DNA of 64,000 nt from NCBI RefSeq assembly GCF_002864685.1, contig NZ_NMQZ01000010.1, positions 1-64,000 of the forward strand, given 5' to 3'. The notes under the pieces are model-generated. The model saw only the letters and a list, made by a program, of their open reading frames with translations. It had not been told where the DNA came from and made no database searches. Position 1 is the first letter of the stretch. The number at the start of each line of letters is the position of its first letter. The translations under genes and the position numbers were made by a program. This stretch comes from Alloalcanivorax mobilis. Its GTDB lineage: Bacteria > Pseudomonadota > Gammaproteobacteria > Pseudomonadales > Alcanivoracaceae. Positions 8,366-17,457 of the stretch are shown here, in pieces.

Positions 8366-9817
8366 ATGAGCCGACTCCAATTCGATAACCGTTTCCGCAC
8401 CCTGCCCGCCTCGCTGTGGAGCGACGTCTCCCCGCAGCCGCTGGCCAACCCGCGTCTGATCGTGCGCAGCGACGACGCCTTGCAACTGCTCGACGACACA
8501 CCCAGCGCCTGGAGCGATCAGGACCTGCTGGAGGCTTTCAGCGGCGCCACACTGATGCCGGGCATGGCGCCCATCGCGCAGAAGTACACCGGCCACCAGT
8601 TCGGCGCCTACAATCCGGAGCTGGGTGACGGCCGCGGCCTGTTGCTGGGCGAGGTGGTCAACCCGCGCGGCCAACACTGGGACCTGCACCTTAAGGGCGC
8701 CGGGCGCACGCCGTACTCCCGTTTCGGCGATGGCCGGGCGGTGCTGCGTTCCTGCATTCGCGAATTTCTCGCCAGCGAAGCGCTGCATCATCTGGACATC
8801 GCCACCACCCGCGCGGTGGCGGTGATCGGTTCGGACACGCCGGTGCAGCGCGAGACCGAAGAGCGCGGCGCCATGCTGCTGCGGCTGGCGCGCAGCCACG
8901 TGCGCTTTGGCCACTTCGAATACCTGTTTCACAGTGATCAGCAGGCGGCCATGGACGCCCTGCTCGAACAGGTGCTGGCGCTGCATTTCCCCGATCTGGC
9001 CAACGATAAAGACCGGCACTTTCTGCTGTTCCAGGAAATCACCCGGCGTACCGCCATCACCGTGGCGCGCTGGCAGGCGGTCGGCTTTGCTCACGGGGTG
9101 ATGAACACCGACAACATGAGCATTCTTGGCGACACCTTCGATTACGGCCCCTACGCCTTCATGGACGGCTTCGACCCGGGCTTTATCTGCAACCACACCG
9201 ACGCCGGCGGGCGCTATGCGTTCAATCGCCAGCCCCAGGTGGCGCTGTGGAACCTCAGCTGCCTGGCCCTGGCGCTGTCCAACCGCATCGACCGGGAGCG
9301 CCTGAAAGCGGTGCTGGACGGCTACGGCGACATTCTGCACGGCGAATATCTGGGGCTTTTGCGGCAAAAACTCGGGCTGTTCGACACCCAGGCCGACGAC
9401 GAAGGGCTGATCAACGATCTGCTCACCCTGATGGCCGGCCAACGTGCTGATTACACCCGCACCTTCCGCGCCCTGTGCCAGCTCGACAGCGCCAGCGGCG
9501 ACACCCCGGCGGAAGACGAATTTTCGGATCGCGACGGTTTCCGCCGCTGGGCCCGCCGTTACGCCGCCCGCCTGCGCGACGAGCCCCTCAACGACGCTCA
9601 GCGCGGCGAACGCCTGCGCCTGCGCAACCCCCGCTACATTCTGCGCGGCTACCTGGCCCAGCAGGCCATTGAAGCCGCCGAGGCCGGCGACAACGCGCCC
9701 CTGCACACTCTTTTCGCGGTGCTCAGACGGCCGTTCGACGAGCAGCCCGAGCATGCCCGCTACGCCGACCTGCCGCCGGACTGGGCCCAGGGGCTGGCGC
9801 TGAGTTGCTCAAGCTGA
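8366..9817 (+). CDS. selO: Protein adenylyltransferase SelO (YdiU family)
   Basis: 483 residues. This pseudokinase-fold enzyme transfers AMP from ATP to Ser/Thr/Tyr of target proteins, linked to oxidative stress. Diagnostic segments are present: YTGHQFGAYNPELGDGRG, LKGAGRTPYSRFGDGRAVLRS, the active loop HGVMNTDNMSILG (catalytic D and N) and FDYGPYAFMD (metal-binding D). The C-terminus SCSS has the Cys that replaces or neighbours the selenocysteine of animal SelO. I chose the ATG at 8366 (MSRLQFDNRF) because family members begin there; a longer in-frame extension lacks similarity. Monocistronic. Confidence 0.94.
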   Translation: MSRLQFDNRFRTLPASLWSDVSPQPLANPRLIVRSDDALQLLDDTPSAWSDQDLLEAFSGATLMPGMAPIAQKYTGHQFGAYNPELGDGRGLLLGEVVNPRGQHWDLHLKGAGRTPYSRFGDGRAVLRSCIREFLASEALHHLDIATTRAVAVIGSDTPVQRETEERGAMLLRLARSHVRFGHFEYLFHSDQQAAMDALLEQVLALHFPDLANDKDRHFLLFQEITRRTAITVARWQAVGFAHGVMNTDNMSILGDTFDYGPYAFMDGFDPGFICNHTDAGGRYAFNRQPQVALWNLSCLALALSNRIDRERLKAVLDGYGDILHGEYLGLLRQKLGLFDTQADDEGLINDLLTLMAGQRADYTRTFRALCQLDSASGDTPAEDEFSDRDGFRRWARRYAARLRDEPLNDAQRGERLRLRNPRYILRGYLAQQAIEAAEAGDNAPLHTLFAVLRRPFDEQPEHARYADLPPDWAQGLALSCSS

Positions 9818-9879
9818 ATCGCGGCGCCGGGTGTATGCTGTCCCTTCACGGCGCCCTCGCGCCGACAGGGAGAGTTTGA

Positions 9880-10794
9880 ATGGAATTGATCAAACCGGTG
9901 ACCCGGGACATTGGCTTTCCGGTACGTCGCCTGTTGCCGGCGGCCGGCCGGCAGCGGGTCGGCCCCTTTATCTTTTTCGATCACATGGGCCCGCACCGCT
10001 TCCCCGAAGGCAGCCACGACGGCGACGTGCGTCCGCATCCGCACATCGGCCTGGCCACCGTAACCTACCTGTTCTCCGGCGCGATGATGCACCGCGACAG
10101 CCTGGGCACGGTTCAGCGCATCGAGCCCGGCGAGATCAACCTGATGAGCGCCGGGCGCGGCATCGTTCATTCCGAGCGAATGCCAGAGGATGTGCGCGCC
10201 AGCGGGGTGCCGGTGGAAGGCATTCAGACCTGGCTGGCGCTGCCGGAAGCGTTCGAGGACGACGAGCCGGCCTTCAGCCATCACCCCATCGACACCCTGC
10301 CGGTCTATCAAGACCGTGGCGTGCGCGCCCGGGTGCTGCTCGGCGAGGCGTTCGAGCTGCGCTCACCGGTGGTCACCGATTCCCCGGCCCTGTACCTGGA
10401 CATCGAACTGGAAGCCGGCGCCTCGCTGCCGCTGCCGCCCAGTGTTCTGGAGCGTGCCATCTATGTGGTCAGTGGTGAACCGCGCGCCAGCGACGAACCG
10501 TTACCCACCCACCATGTGATGGTGCTGGAAAGCGGCCGCAGCTGGTTGCTGGAGGCCCTCGACCGGCCAGCACGGCTGATGCTGTTCGGCGGCGAGCCAC
10601 TGCCCGGACGCCGCCACATCCACTGGAATTTCGTGTCGTCCCACCCGGAGCGCATCGAACGCGCCCGCGAGGACTGGCGCCACCAACGTTTCGCAGCGGT
10701 GCCCGACGAGCACGAATGGATTCCCCTGCCGGAAGATCAGGGCCGCGAGCCGCTGGCCCCCACCGGCGGCGAACGCATCGAAGAAGACAACTGA
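9880..10794 (+). CDS. Pirin family protein
   Basis: 304 residues, ATG after AGGGAGAG. It is a bicupin with the pirin iron site: H53 and H55 in RPHPHIG, H97 and E99 in VHSE. FFDHMGP is the pirin signature, and the C-terminal cupin carries the short GGEPLPGRRHIHWNFVSS segment. Bacterial pirins act as quercetin 2,3-dioxygenase-like enzymes or as regulators of partner enzymes; the specific role here is unknown. Cytosolic, likely monocistronic, 62 bp after selO. Confidence 0.92.
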   Translation: MELIKPVTRDIGFPVRRLLPAAGRQRVGPFIFFDHMGPHRFPEGSHDGDVRPHPHIGLATVTYLFSGAMMHRDSLGTVQRIEPGEINLMSAGRGIVHSERMPEDVRASGVPVEGIQTWLALPEAFEDDEPAFSHHPIDTLPVYQDRGVRARVLLGEAFELRSPVVTDSPALYLDIELEAGASLPLPPSVLERAIYVVSGEPRASDEPLPTHHVMVLESGRSWLLEALDRPARLMLFGGEPLPGRRHIHWNFVSSHPERIERAREDWRHQRFAAVPDEHEWIPLPEDQGREPLAPTGGERIEEDN

Positions 10795-10858
10795 GGCGTT
10801 GTGCCCGCGCCCCGTTTTTTTGTAGGAGAGGCCGGGCTGCTTTTGGGCGCAGGCGGCG

Positions 10859-13012
10859 CTAGCGGGTCTCGTCCAGCGCCGCCACCAGCAACCGCTGGTA
10901 GAGGTGCTCGCGCAGGCCCTGCGGGTCGGCCAGGCCCATGCGCTCCAGTTCCGCCGCGTAATCGCGGGCGTGATGATCCTGAAACAGCGCCCGGCGTCCC
11001 AGCGCCAGATATTCTTTTTGGGAAACCCGCTCCTTGAGCCAGGTCAGCGCCTTCATCAGGCGCTGTTCGCGCGCATCGAAGTCGGTGCCCAACGGGAAGG
11101 TGGTGAACGCCTCGCGATCTCCGGCTTGCGCGACCTGCCGCAGAAACTCCGGGTTGTTGTGGCGGAAGCGTTCGGGGATCACATAGTCCTTGCGCAGCTT
11201 GCCCGCCGCCTGGGCCTGCTCCATCAACTCCGCCTGAAAGCGACTGTCGGCCACGTTCAACATCGCCATCACCACTTCTTCGTCGGTCTTGCCACGCAGA
11301 TCGGCCACCCCGTATTCGGTCACCACCATGTCGCGCAGGTGCCGGGGGATGGTGTTGTGGGGATAGGAAAACACCACGTTGGAATGGGCCTCGCCACCGC
11401 GCTCGCGCCAGGCCCGGGTCATCAGGATCGAGCGCCCACCGGGCAATTCGTGGGCCTGGCTGACAAAGTTGTATTGCCCGCCCACACCACTGAGCACGCG
11501 GCCATCGTCGAGCTGATCGGACACCGCCGCGCCCAGCAGCGTGACCGTGAACGCGGTGTTGATAAAGCGCGCGTCGCGCCGCTGCAAGAGGCGCAGGTCC
11601 TCGCCGCCGTACAGATCGTTGATAAAGTTGACGCGGGTCATGTTGATCGCCGCCCGGGACTCGTCATCCAGGTCACGCAGCCGCTGATAGAACGACTCCG
11701 GCCCCAGGAAGAAGCCGCCGTGCATCACGATCCCGCCGCTCAACGAAGCACCGAACACCGACTTCATTGCTTCCCGGGTAGCGCTGTCGTCCAGATCGTT
11801 GGCCACGCGCACGTCGTGGGGCAACAGCAACTCATCACCAGATAACGCCAGCCGCGCATCAACGATGCCGTAATCGACCAACCGCTCGAGCTGCTTGTCG
11901 GTGAGCGGCGAGCCCAGTTCACCGGCCTCGCGCAGAGCGTCCAGCAACGGCCAGCCCGGCGTCAGGTCCGGCTGTTCCAGCACCCGAGCCTGCAGCGCCG
12001 GCCAATCGTATACGCGGCGGCGGATAATGCCCTCGTCGATCAGTTTCAAAAGACCGTGGGTCATCATCTCACTGCAGCCATACAGGCCCTGGCCGAACGG
12101 TGCCTCGCCGCCCTCCGCCTGGATCAGGCGCTGGTGTTCAACGGGCAGATCCAGCGCGGCGATCACCTTGCGGTAATCCTCGGGCTGTTGGTCGCGGCGA
12201 ATCGTGTGGTGCACCAGCGCATCGCCCAGCGCGCCAATGCCAATCTGCAGGGTGCCGCCGTCACGCACCAGGCTGCTGGCGTGCAGGCCCACGAAATGAT
12301 CCTGCAACACCACCGGCATATTCGGGGTGCCGAACAGGCGCGTCTGCGCCTCGGGGTCATCGATCAGAATGTCCATCTCGGCGAGCCAGCCACCCAGGCG
12401 CGCGTCGTTTTCCATAAACGGCAGCTGATGGTGAATCTGCCCCACCGCGACAATGGTTTCACCGGCGTCCCGACGCGCCTTTAACAGCGGCAGCAATTCC
12501 AGGGTCACTTCCGGGTTACAGGCAAAGCTGTATTGCCGCTCGCCGTCGCGCTCCCGGGTGGCCAGCATCTGCGCCACCACGTTCACGCCACGGGCATTGA
12601 TGTCGCGGGCGGCATGGGTGTAATTCACGCTGATGTAGTGGCGCTGCGCGCTGGTGCTGTTGAGCATGGAACCGGGCTGAAAAAAGAATTCGAACACGCG
12701 AATGTTGGCGGGCAAGGCATCCCGTTTGGACGGCTTCAGGTAGGCCAGTTCCTCGTAGTCCGCGAACACGCGCTCGGCGAACGGTTCCAGAAAGCGCCGT
12801 TCCAGATCGCTGCCGGCGCCGGGCTTGCCCAGCGACAGCGCGGTATAGATATCCAGCGTAATGTCGGGATTTTCCTCGGCGCGCCGATAAAGCGCATTGA
12901 CGAACCGGTTGGGCTTACCCAGCCCCAAGGGCAACCCCAGGCGGATCTCGCCACCGGTGAGTTCAATCACTTTATCCGCCGCCGCCAGGGCGCTGTCCAT
13001 GTTCTCGGGCAC
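10859..13012 (-). CDS. Acetyl-CoA hydrolase/transferase family protein
   Basis: 717 residues, longer than the usual 420-500 because of a large C-terminal extension. GTG at 13012 (VPENMDSALAAADKVIEL) is chosen for the AGGGAGA site 5-6 nt upstream. The N-terminal half resembles the CoA-transferase family I fold (IRLGLPLGLGKPNRFVNALYRRA). The middle has GTLQIGIGALGDALVHH and the C-terminal half FVSQAHELPGGRSILM...NTIPRHLRDMVVTEYGVADLRGKTDEEV, typical of acetate/succinate CoA-transferases. Substrate unknown; a role in acyl-CoA overflow or salvage is inference. Confidence 0.85.
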   Translation of the reverse strand: MPENMDSALAAADKVIELTGGEIRLGLPLGLGKPNRFVNALYRRAEENPDITLDIYTALSLGKPGAGSDLERRFLEPFAERVFADYEELAYLKPSKRDALPANIRVFEFFFQPGSMLNSTSAQRHYISVNYTHAARDINARGVNVVAQMLATRERDGERQYSFACNPEVTLELLPLLKARRDAGETIVAVGQIHHQLPFMENDARLGGWLAEMDILIDDPEAQTRLFGTPNMPVVLQDHFVGLHASSLVRDGGTLQIGIGALGDALVHHTIRRDQQPEDYRKVIAALDLPVEHQRLIQAEGGEAPFGQGLYGCSEMMTHGLLKLIDEGIIRRRVYDWPALQARVLEQPDLTPGWPLLDALREAGELGSPLTDKQLERLVDYGIVDARLALSGDELLLPHDVRVANDLDDSATREAMKSVFGASLSGGIVMHGGFFLGPESFYQRLRDLDDESRAAINMTRVNFINDLYGGEDLRLLQRRDARFINTAFTVTLLGAAVSDQLDDGRVLSGVGGQYNFVSQAHELPGGRSILMTRAWRERGGEAHSNVVFSYPHNTIPRHLRDMVVTEYGVADLRGKTDEEVVMAMLNVADSRFQAELMEQAQAAGKLRKDYVIPERFRHNNPEFLRQVAQAGDREAFTTFPLGTDFDAREQRLMKALTWLKERVSQKEYLALGRRALFQDHHARDYAAELERMGLADPQGLREHLYQRLLVAALDETR

Positions 13013-13164
13013 GCTGATCTCCCTGTGCTGATTAGTTGCTGTCGCGCCAGTTGCTGTCGTGACCCGCCCGCACCGGGCGTGATTCAAAGACGTCTACCCG
13101 AGCATACCGAAAAGCCCGACCGTACCGGGTATAAGGTTTGCAAAAATAAAGAACCAACAGCACC

Positions 13165-13195
13165 ACTGAACACTGAAAACTGAACACTGAAAACT
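13165..13195. repeat. Heptamer repeat array ACTGAAC/ACTGAAA
   Basis: Four contiguous 7-bp units, ACTGAAC, ACTGAAA, ACTGAAC, ACTGAAA, start at 13165, 13172, 13179 and 13186, with a degenerate fifth. It lies between the DUF2796 and CoA-transferase genes, just downstream of the DUF2796 stop on the opposite side. The same 7-bp periodicity recurs at 15831-15972 and 20539-20584. Confidence 0.8.
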
Positions 13196-13206
13196 AGAGC
13201 AGCCCG

Positions 13207-13731
13207 CTAAGGCTGCTCAACAATCGGCAATCGCGTCTGCGGCGCCGCCAGTATCAACGAACGCTGCCCCTGATCGGTCACCACCAGGGTATCCAGCGCC
13301 ACGCCATTGAGAAATTCCAGCAGCGGCACATCCACCGCCAGCAGGGCTTGCGGGGTGGCGCAATGCCAGGCATAGCGGGCCTGGAACGCCGGGTTGGAGG
13401 CCGGCTTCGAGGCCGGTGCATCGCCCTGCTCCAACGGCGCCAGGCCGGTTTCCACGCCTTCGCGGGTCACTTCACAGCCGGCCTCGGCGAGCGGCTCCAG
13501 CACATTGCTGGCCTTTCCCAGTCGCGCCAGGGCGTCGGTGACCGCCATGTTTTCGTCGTCGCCGGCCGGGGCGTGGTCAAAGCCCACCACCACCGGGGCG
13601 GGCAAGCTCAGGTGCGCCACCAGGGCCTGGCCCTTGAGCGCCATCCGCAGCTCGCCCCGGGCGGCGTCCGGCGGGTCCGCCATTGCCATCATTGGCAGCA
13701 ACGCCAGCAGTATCCAAATCCGTCCGTGCAT
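13207..13731 (-). CDS. DUF2796 (ZrgA-type) periplasmic protein
   Basis: 174 residues. ATG at 13731 sits behind AAGGAGAG; the N-terminus MHGRIWILLALLPMMAMA is a Sec signal peptide ending AMA|DP. The mature part resembles ZrgA/DUF2796 zinc-handling proteins (RGELRMALKGQALVAHLSLPAPVVVGFDHAP...YAWHCATPQALLAVDVPLLEFLNGVALDTLVVTDQGQ). The His-rich loop of many members is nearly absent here. It is the last gene of a unit with a COG0523 GTPase, 10 bp downstream of it, which supports a role in metal supply. Confidence 0.8.
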   Translation of the reverse strand: MHGRIWILLALLPMMAMADPPDAARGELRMALKGQALVAHLSLPAPVVVGFDHAPAGDDENMAVTDALARLGKASNVLEPLAEAGCEVTREGVETGLAPLEQGDAPASKPASNPAFQARYAWHCATPQALLAVDVPLLEFLNGVALDTLVVTDQGQRSLILAAPQTRLPIVEQP

Positions 13732-13741
13732 CGCTCTCTCC

Positions 13742-14725
13742 TTAGCCGCTGTCCACATCACCAGCATCCACGATCGCGCGCACCCGTTCCAGGCACGCAA
13801 CCGGGAAATCCGCGTCTCCGTCGGTAATCAACACCAGCCGGCTGTGCCGTCCGTCTTCCGGCCACACCGCCAGCGGCGTCATCTCCAGCGGTTGCGATGC
13901 CACCCCCTGCACCAGCAGGGGGCCATCGAGCTTATCGACACACAACAAGCCCTTGAGCCGGATCAGCCGCTCGCCACTGAGGCGCGAAAGCTCATCCAGA
14001 GCCTCCCGCCAGAGGGCATAGGGACGCGCGCCGTCAATCCTCAATACCGCTGGATATAGACCATGGGCATGGCGCTGAGTGCCCGACGCGCCAAGCGGGG
14101 TCAGCGTGCCGGTGATCCGGCAACGGCGCGAGAACGTGAGCGCCAGAGGGTCCTGCTCGCTGTCGCCGTGGCGTACCGGCCAGCGCGGCGCACCGGGATT
14201 GAGGGCGCCGAGCGTTTGCTCCAATGCCTGGTAATCATCGGTACGGTCGGTTTTGGTGAGCAGCAGCAGATCGGCGGCGGTGACCTGCTCCAGGGCCTCC
14301 GGGTGGCGTCGCAACACCTGTGGGCCGGCGCTGGCGTCCACCGCGGTGATCACCGCGCTGAGCGCGAACCGCTTGCGCAGCCAGGGGTCCTGCTCGAGCA
14401 CCCCGATCACGGCGAACGGGTCGGCGACGCCGGTGGTCTCCACCACCACCTGCGTGAACGCCGGCAGATCACCGGCGGCGCGCGCCATGAACAGATTGCG
14501 CAGCGTGGTTCGCAAGGTGCCTTGCACCGCGCAGCACACGCAGCCGCCGGCCAGCAAGGTGACCGGCGTGCCGACCGCCCGCGCCAGGTGCTGGTCAATG
14601 CCGATCTCGCCCAGTTCGTTGATGATCACCGCCAGGTCGTCGCGGGCGGCGATCCATTGGTTGAGCAGCGTGGTCTTGCCGCTGCCCAGAAAACCGGTCA
14701 GCAGCACCACCGGCGTGATCGCCAT
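13742..14725 (-). CDS. COG0523 G3E GTPase / metallochaperone (CobW-like)
   Basis: 327 residues. Walker A GFLGSGKTT at 11-19, the metal-binding CxCC motif GGCVCC (C62, C64, C65), VVETTGVADP as Walker B/switch region and TKTD as the guanine-specificity motif. The C-terminal CobW_C domain follows from about 215. Zinc-starvation members of this family deliver metal to selected enzymes. Here it starts 2 bp after the dihydroorotase stop, so the zinc enzyme PyrC is an obvious candidate client (inference). No classical Zur box was found upstream. Confidence 0.9.
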   Translation of the reverse strand: MAITPVVLLTGFLGSGKTTLLNQWIAARDDLAVIINELGEIGIDQHLARAVGTPVTLLAGGCVCCAVQGTLRTTLRNLFMARAAGDLPAFTQVVVETTGVADPFAVIGVLEQDPWLRKRFALSAVITAVDASAGPQVLRRHPEALEQVTAADLLLLTKTDRTDDYQALEQTLGALNPGAPRWPVRHGDSEQDPLALTFSRRCRITGTLTPLGASGTQRHAHGLYPAVLRIDGARPYALWREALDELSRLSGERLIRLKGLLCVDKLDGPLLVQGVASQPLEMTPLAVWPEDGRHSRLVLITDGDADFPVACLERVRAIVDAGDVDSG

Positions 14726-14727
14726 GG

Positions 14728-15765
14728 TTATACCGCCAGCGCCCAGGGCAATTGTTCACCGGCCATGAACGGCACCAGCTCTTCGCCGGCGGCGCTCAAC
14801 CGCTGCGGGACCTGCCAAGGCTGGCGCAGCAGAGTGATGGTGTCGGGATTGGCCGGCAGGCGGTAAAAGGCGGCCCCGAATTCGCTGGCGAACCCCTGCA
14901 GTTTGTCCAGCGCGCCGAAGCGATCCAGAAAACTGGCGTACAGCGGCAACGCGGCCCGCGCGGAGTAACAGCCGGCGCAGCCACAGGCCGCTTCTTTCTG
15001 GTCACGGGCATGGGGCGCCGAGTCAGTGCCCAGAAAGAAAGCCGGATGCCCCTCCAGCACCGCCTTCTGGATCGCCTGTTGATGAGTGCGGCGCTTCAAT
15101 ACCGGCAGGCAATAATTGTGCGGGCGCACACCGCCCACCAGCAGATCGTTGCGGTTCATCAGCAGGTGCTGCGGGGTCACCGTGGCGGCGGTCAGTTGGC
15201 CGGCTTCGCGCACGAAATCCACCGCTTCGCCGGTGGTCACGTGCTCGAAGACAATGCGCAGCGCCGGAAAACGCTCACGGATATCGTTCAGGTAGCGGTC
15301 AATAAACACACGCTCCCGGTCGAAGATATCGATCTCCGGCTCGGTGACCTCGCCGTGCACCAGCAAAGGCACGTCGTATTTCTCCATCGCCTCGTACAGA
15401 TGGAGAATGCGCGCCGGGTTGGTGACACCGCTGTCCGAGTTGGTGGTGGCGCCAGCCGGGTACAGTTTGAAGGCGTGCACGAAGGGGCTGGCAGCGGCCC
15501 GCGCAATCTCTTCCACCGGCGTCTGGTCGGTCAGGTACAGCACCATCAGCGGCTCGAATTCCACCCCCGCCGGCACCGCCGCCAGGATCCGCTGCCGATA
15601 CTCGCCAGCGCGCGCCACCGTGGTCACCGGCGGCGTCAGATTGGGCATCACGATGGCACGGCGGAACACGCGAGCGGTGGCGGGCACGGTCTCAGCCAGC
15701 ATCGCGCCATCGCGAAAATGCAGATGCCAGTCGTCGGGGCGGGTGATGGTCAGGGTGTCAGGCAT
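14728..15765 (-). CDS. pyrC: Dihydroorotase (class II, PyrC type)
   Basis: 345 residues. It interconverts carbamoyl-aspartate and dihydroorotate in pyrimidine synthesis. All zinc-site residues are present: H14 and H16 (WHLHFRDG), carboxylated K100 (HAFKLYPAG), H137 (LLVHGE), H175 (FEHVTT) and D248 (GTDSAPH). It therefore looks catalytically intact rather than a zinc-free paralogue. ATG at 15765 gives MPDTLTITRPDDWHLHF; a longer in-frame start is less likely. First gene of the pyrC-COG0523-DUF2796 unit, with a palindromic repeat upstream. Confidence 0.93.
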   Translation of the reverse strand: MPDTLTITRPDDWHLHFRDGAMLAETVPATARVFRRAIVMPNLTPPVTTVARAGEYRQRILAAVPAGVEFEPLMVLYLTDQTPVEEIARAAASPFVHAFKLYPAGATTNSDSGVTNPARILHLYEAMEKYDVPLLVHGEVTEPEIDIFDRERVFIDRYLNDIRERFPALRIVFEHVTTGEAVDFVREAGQLTAATVTPQHLLMNRNDLLVGGVRPHNYCLPVLKRRTHQQAIQKAVLEGHPAFFLGTDSAPHARDQKEAACGCAGCYSARAALPLYASFLDRFGALDKLQGFASEFGAAFYRLPANPDTITLLRQPWQVPQRLSAAGEELVPFMAGEQLPWALAV

Positions 15766-15830
15766 ATCGAGATCCAATCGGGCGGTGGAGTTTATGATAC
15801 GGGAAAGCGACTTCATGCGTTGGGTGGGTT

Positions 15831-15972
15831 GGACGCTGGACGCCAGACGCTAGACGCTAAACCCTGACGTCAAGCCATGAAGTGTTTCCTGACCGGTTTT
15901 CATAAACTGTCAGGAAACACTCCGATCATTTCAGGCATGGGTTTAGCGTCCGGCGTCCGGCGTCTGGCGTCC
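15831..15972. repeat. 142-bp double palindrome with 7-bp-period arms
   Basis: Outer arms 15831-15864 and 15939-15972 are imperfect inverted copies; each is built from heptamers of the type GACGCYN (or GCGTCNG on the other side). Inside lies a perfect 13-bp inverted repeat, AGTGTTTCCTGAC (15881-15893) with GTCAGGAAACACT (15909-15921), around a 15-nt loop. It fills the space between pyrC and the thiolase gene. It could act as terminator/attenuator, but no T-run is present; a MITE-like or REP-like mobile repeat is more likely. Confidence 0.8.
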
Positions 15973-15979
15973 AAGCCCT

Positions 15980-17158
15980 TTAACGCTCCACCGCGAGCGC
16001 CACACCCTGCCCACCCCCAATGCACAAGGTGGCGAGGCCCTTTTTCACATCGCGGCGCTGCATTTCATGGAGCAGCGTTACCAGCACCCGGCAGCCGGAG
16101 GCGCCGATCGGGTGGCCCAGGGCGATGGCGCCGCCGTTCACGTTGACCCGCGCCGCGTCCCATTCCAGTTCTTTGCCCACCGCCAGGGATTGCGCGGCGA
16201 ACGCCTCGTTGGCTTCAATCAGGTCGATCTGATCCAGGCTCCAACCGGCGCGCTCCAGGCAGCGGCGGGTGGCCGACACCGGGCCAATGCCCATGATCGC
16301 CGGGTCCACGCCGGCGCTGGCCTGGCCGGCGATGCGGGCGAGGATCGGCAGGCCCAGCTGGTTGGCGCGCGCTTCGCTCATCATCAGCACCGCGGCGGCG
16401 CCGTCATTGAGCGCCGACGCATTGCCGGCGGTCACGCTGCCGTCTTTCTTGAACGCCGGGCGCAAGCCGGCCAGGGATTTCGCCGTGGTATCGCCACGGG
16501 GCTGCTCGTCGGTGTCGACGATCTTCGGCTCGCCCTTGCGCTGCGGCACCGCCACCGGCGTGATCTCTTCCTTGAAGCGTCCGCTTTCGATGGCGGCGGC
16601 GGCTTTGCGATGGGAGGCGGCGGCGAATTCGTCCTGCTGCTCGCGGGTCAGGCCGTATTTGGCCACCAGATTCTCGGCGGTGATGCCCATGTGGTAATCG
16701 TTGAAGGCGTCCCACAGCCCGTCCTGAATCATCGAGTCCACCAGGGACGCATGGCCCATGCGCAAACCGGTGCGCGCCTTGGGCAACACGTAGGGCGCCA
16801 GGCTCATGCTCTCCTGGCCGCCGGCGATGATCACATCGGCCTCGCCACAGCGAATCGCCTGGCTGCCCAGGTGCACCGCCTTGAGGCCGGAACCGCAGAC
16901 TTTGTTGATCGTCAGTGCCGGCACCTGATCCGGCAGGCCGGCCAGAATCGAGGTTTGGCGCGCGGTGTTTTGCCCGGCGCCGGCGGTCAGCACCTGGCCA
17001 AGAATCACCTCGCTGACGGCGGCCGGCTCCAGGCCGCTGTCCGCCAGTAGCCGCTGCACCACCGCCACGCCCAGGGCGGTGGCGGGCACATCGGCGAGAC
17101 CGCCCTGAAAGCGGCCGATGGCGGTACGGGTGGCGGCGACGATGACGACATCCTGCAT
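15980..17158 (-). CDS. Acetyl-CoA C-acetyltransferase (thiolase)
   Basis: 392 residues, ATG behind GGAGAGAACC. The thiolase active site is complete: nucleophile Cys in [11 protein letters not shown] (about residue 89), His in GHPIGASG (about 348) and Cys in CIGGGQG (about 378). It condenses two acetyl-CoA to acetoacetyl-CoA or does the reverse. It may serve polyhydroxybutyrate, ketone-body or fatty acid metabolism; no partner gene (phaB, scoAB) is adjacent, so the pathway is open. Divergent from the aromatic leader region. Confidence 0.93.
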   Translation of the reverse strand: MQDVVIVAATRTAIGRFQGGLADVPATALGVAVVQRLLADSGLEPAAVSEVILGQVLTAGAGQNTARQTSILAGLPDQVPALTINKVCGSGLKAVHLGSQAIRCGEADVIIAGGQESMSLAPYVLPKARTGLRMGHASLVDSMIQDGLWDAFNDYHMGITAENLVAKYGLTREQQDEFAAASHRKAAAAIESGRFKEEITPVAVPQRKGEPKIVDTDEQPRGDTTAKSLAGLRPAFKKDGSVTAGNASALNDGAAAVLMMSEARANQLGLPILARIAGQASAGVDPAIMGIGPVSATRRCLERAGWSLDQIDLIEANEAFAAQSLAVGKELEWDAARVNVNGGAIALGHPIGASGCRVLVTLLHEMQRRDVKKGLATLCIGGGQGVALAVER

Positions 17159-17242
17159 GGTTCTCTCCGAATACGATCAAACGACAAAGGCCCCGGGGGG
17201 CGAACGGCGGCTATATTATCACGGCTTCGGCGCGCCGGCGTC

Positions 17243-17271
17243 TTGCGCCGGGGCCGTGGCTTGGCTAGCAT
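17243..17271 (+). promoter_or_regulatory. Sigma-70 promoter for the aromatic leader and DAHP synthase
   Basis: TTGCGC (17243-17248), 17-nt spacer, TAGCAT (17266-17271). The predicted start near 17278 would place the leader peptide ATG (17296) about 18 nt into the transcript, a spacing usual for attenuator leaders. Confidence 0.5.
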
Positions 17272-17295
17272 GGAGCTTCGGATTTGGAGATCGTC

Positions 17296-17406
17296 ATGAA
17301 CGCAGGCCTTATTCACAGCATTGTTCGCACTCACGCCCTGGTGGCGTCGGTGTGCGCTGCTGTCTGCGTTTTTTACGGGTATTGGTTTAGCCGCTCACGC
17401 GCCTGA
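17296..17406 (+). CDS. Leader peptide with clustered aromatic codons
   Basis: 36 residues, ATG with GGAG 8 nt upstream. Codons 26-31 read Phe-Tyr-Gly-Tyr-Trp-Phe (17371-17388), the highest possible mix of all three aromatic amino acids. The TGA at 17404 is followed by mutually exclusive hairpins and a strong terminator before a DAHP synthase gene. This is the architecture of a transcription attenuator sensing charged aromatic tRNAs. A short membrane protein is the alternative reading, since the C-terminal half is also hydrophobic (HALVASVCAAVCVFYGYWF). Translation is inferred. Confidence 0.65.
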   Translation: MNAGLIHSIVRTHALVASVCAAVCVFYGYWFSRSRA

Positions 17407-17442
17407 CCGCTACCCGGACAGGCGCCCGAAAAGGGACGCCTG
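17399..17442 (+). promoter_or_regulatory. Competing leader hairpins (segments 1:2 and 2:3)
   Basis: Segment 1, GCGCCTG (17399-17405), overlaps the leader stop codon and pairs with segment 2, CAGGCGC (17419-17425). Segment 2 can instead pair with segment 3: CAGGCG (17419-17424) with CGCCTG (17437-17442), extended by CCC/GGG. A ribosome at the leader end would block 1:2. How 2:3 would affect the terminator at 17458 is not obvious; a weak pairing between the Trp-Phe codon region and the terminator loop is possible. Confidence 0.5.
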
Positions 17443-17457
17443 CCGAAGATTCTGAAA

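Noticed and set aside
7688-9754. A 688-codon open frame antisense to selO and the DUF4282 gene
   Set aside because: High-GC shadow frame. The sense strand encodes full-length recognisable families there, and the antisense product has repetitive Gln/His/Gly/Ala composition with no motif.
15765-15800. A Zur box upstream of pyrC
   Set aside because: The region has only a weak half-match (GTATCATAAAC) and no AT-rich 23-bp palindrome of the usual type.
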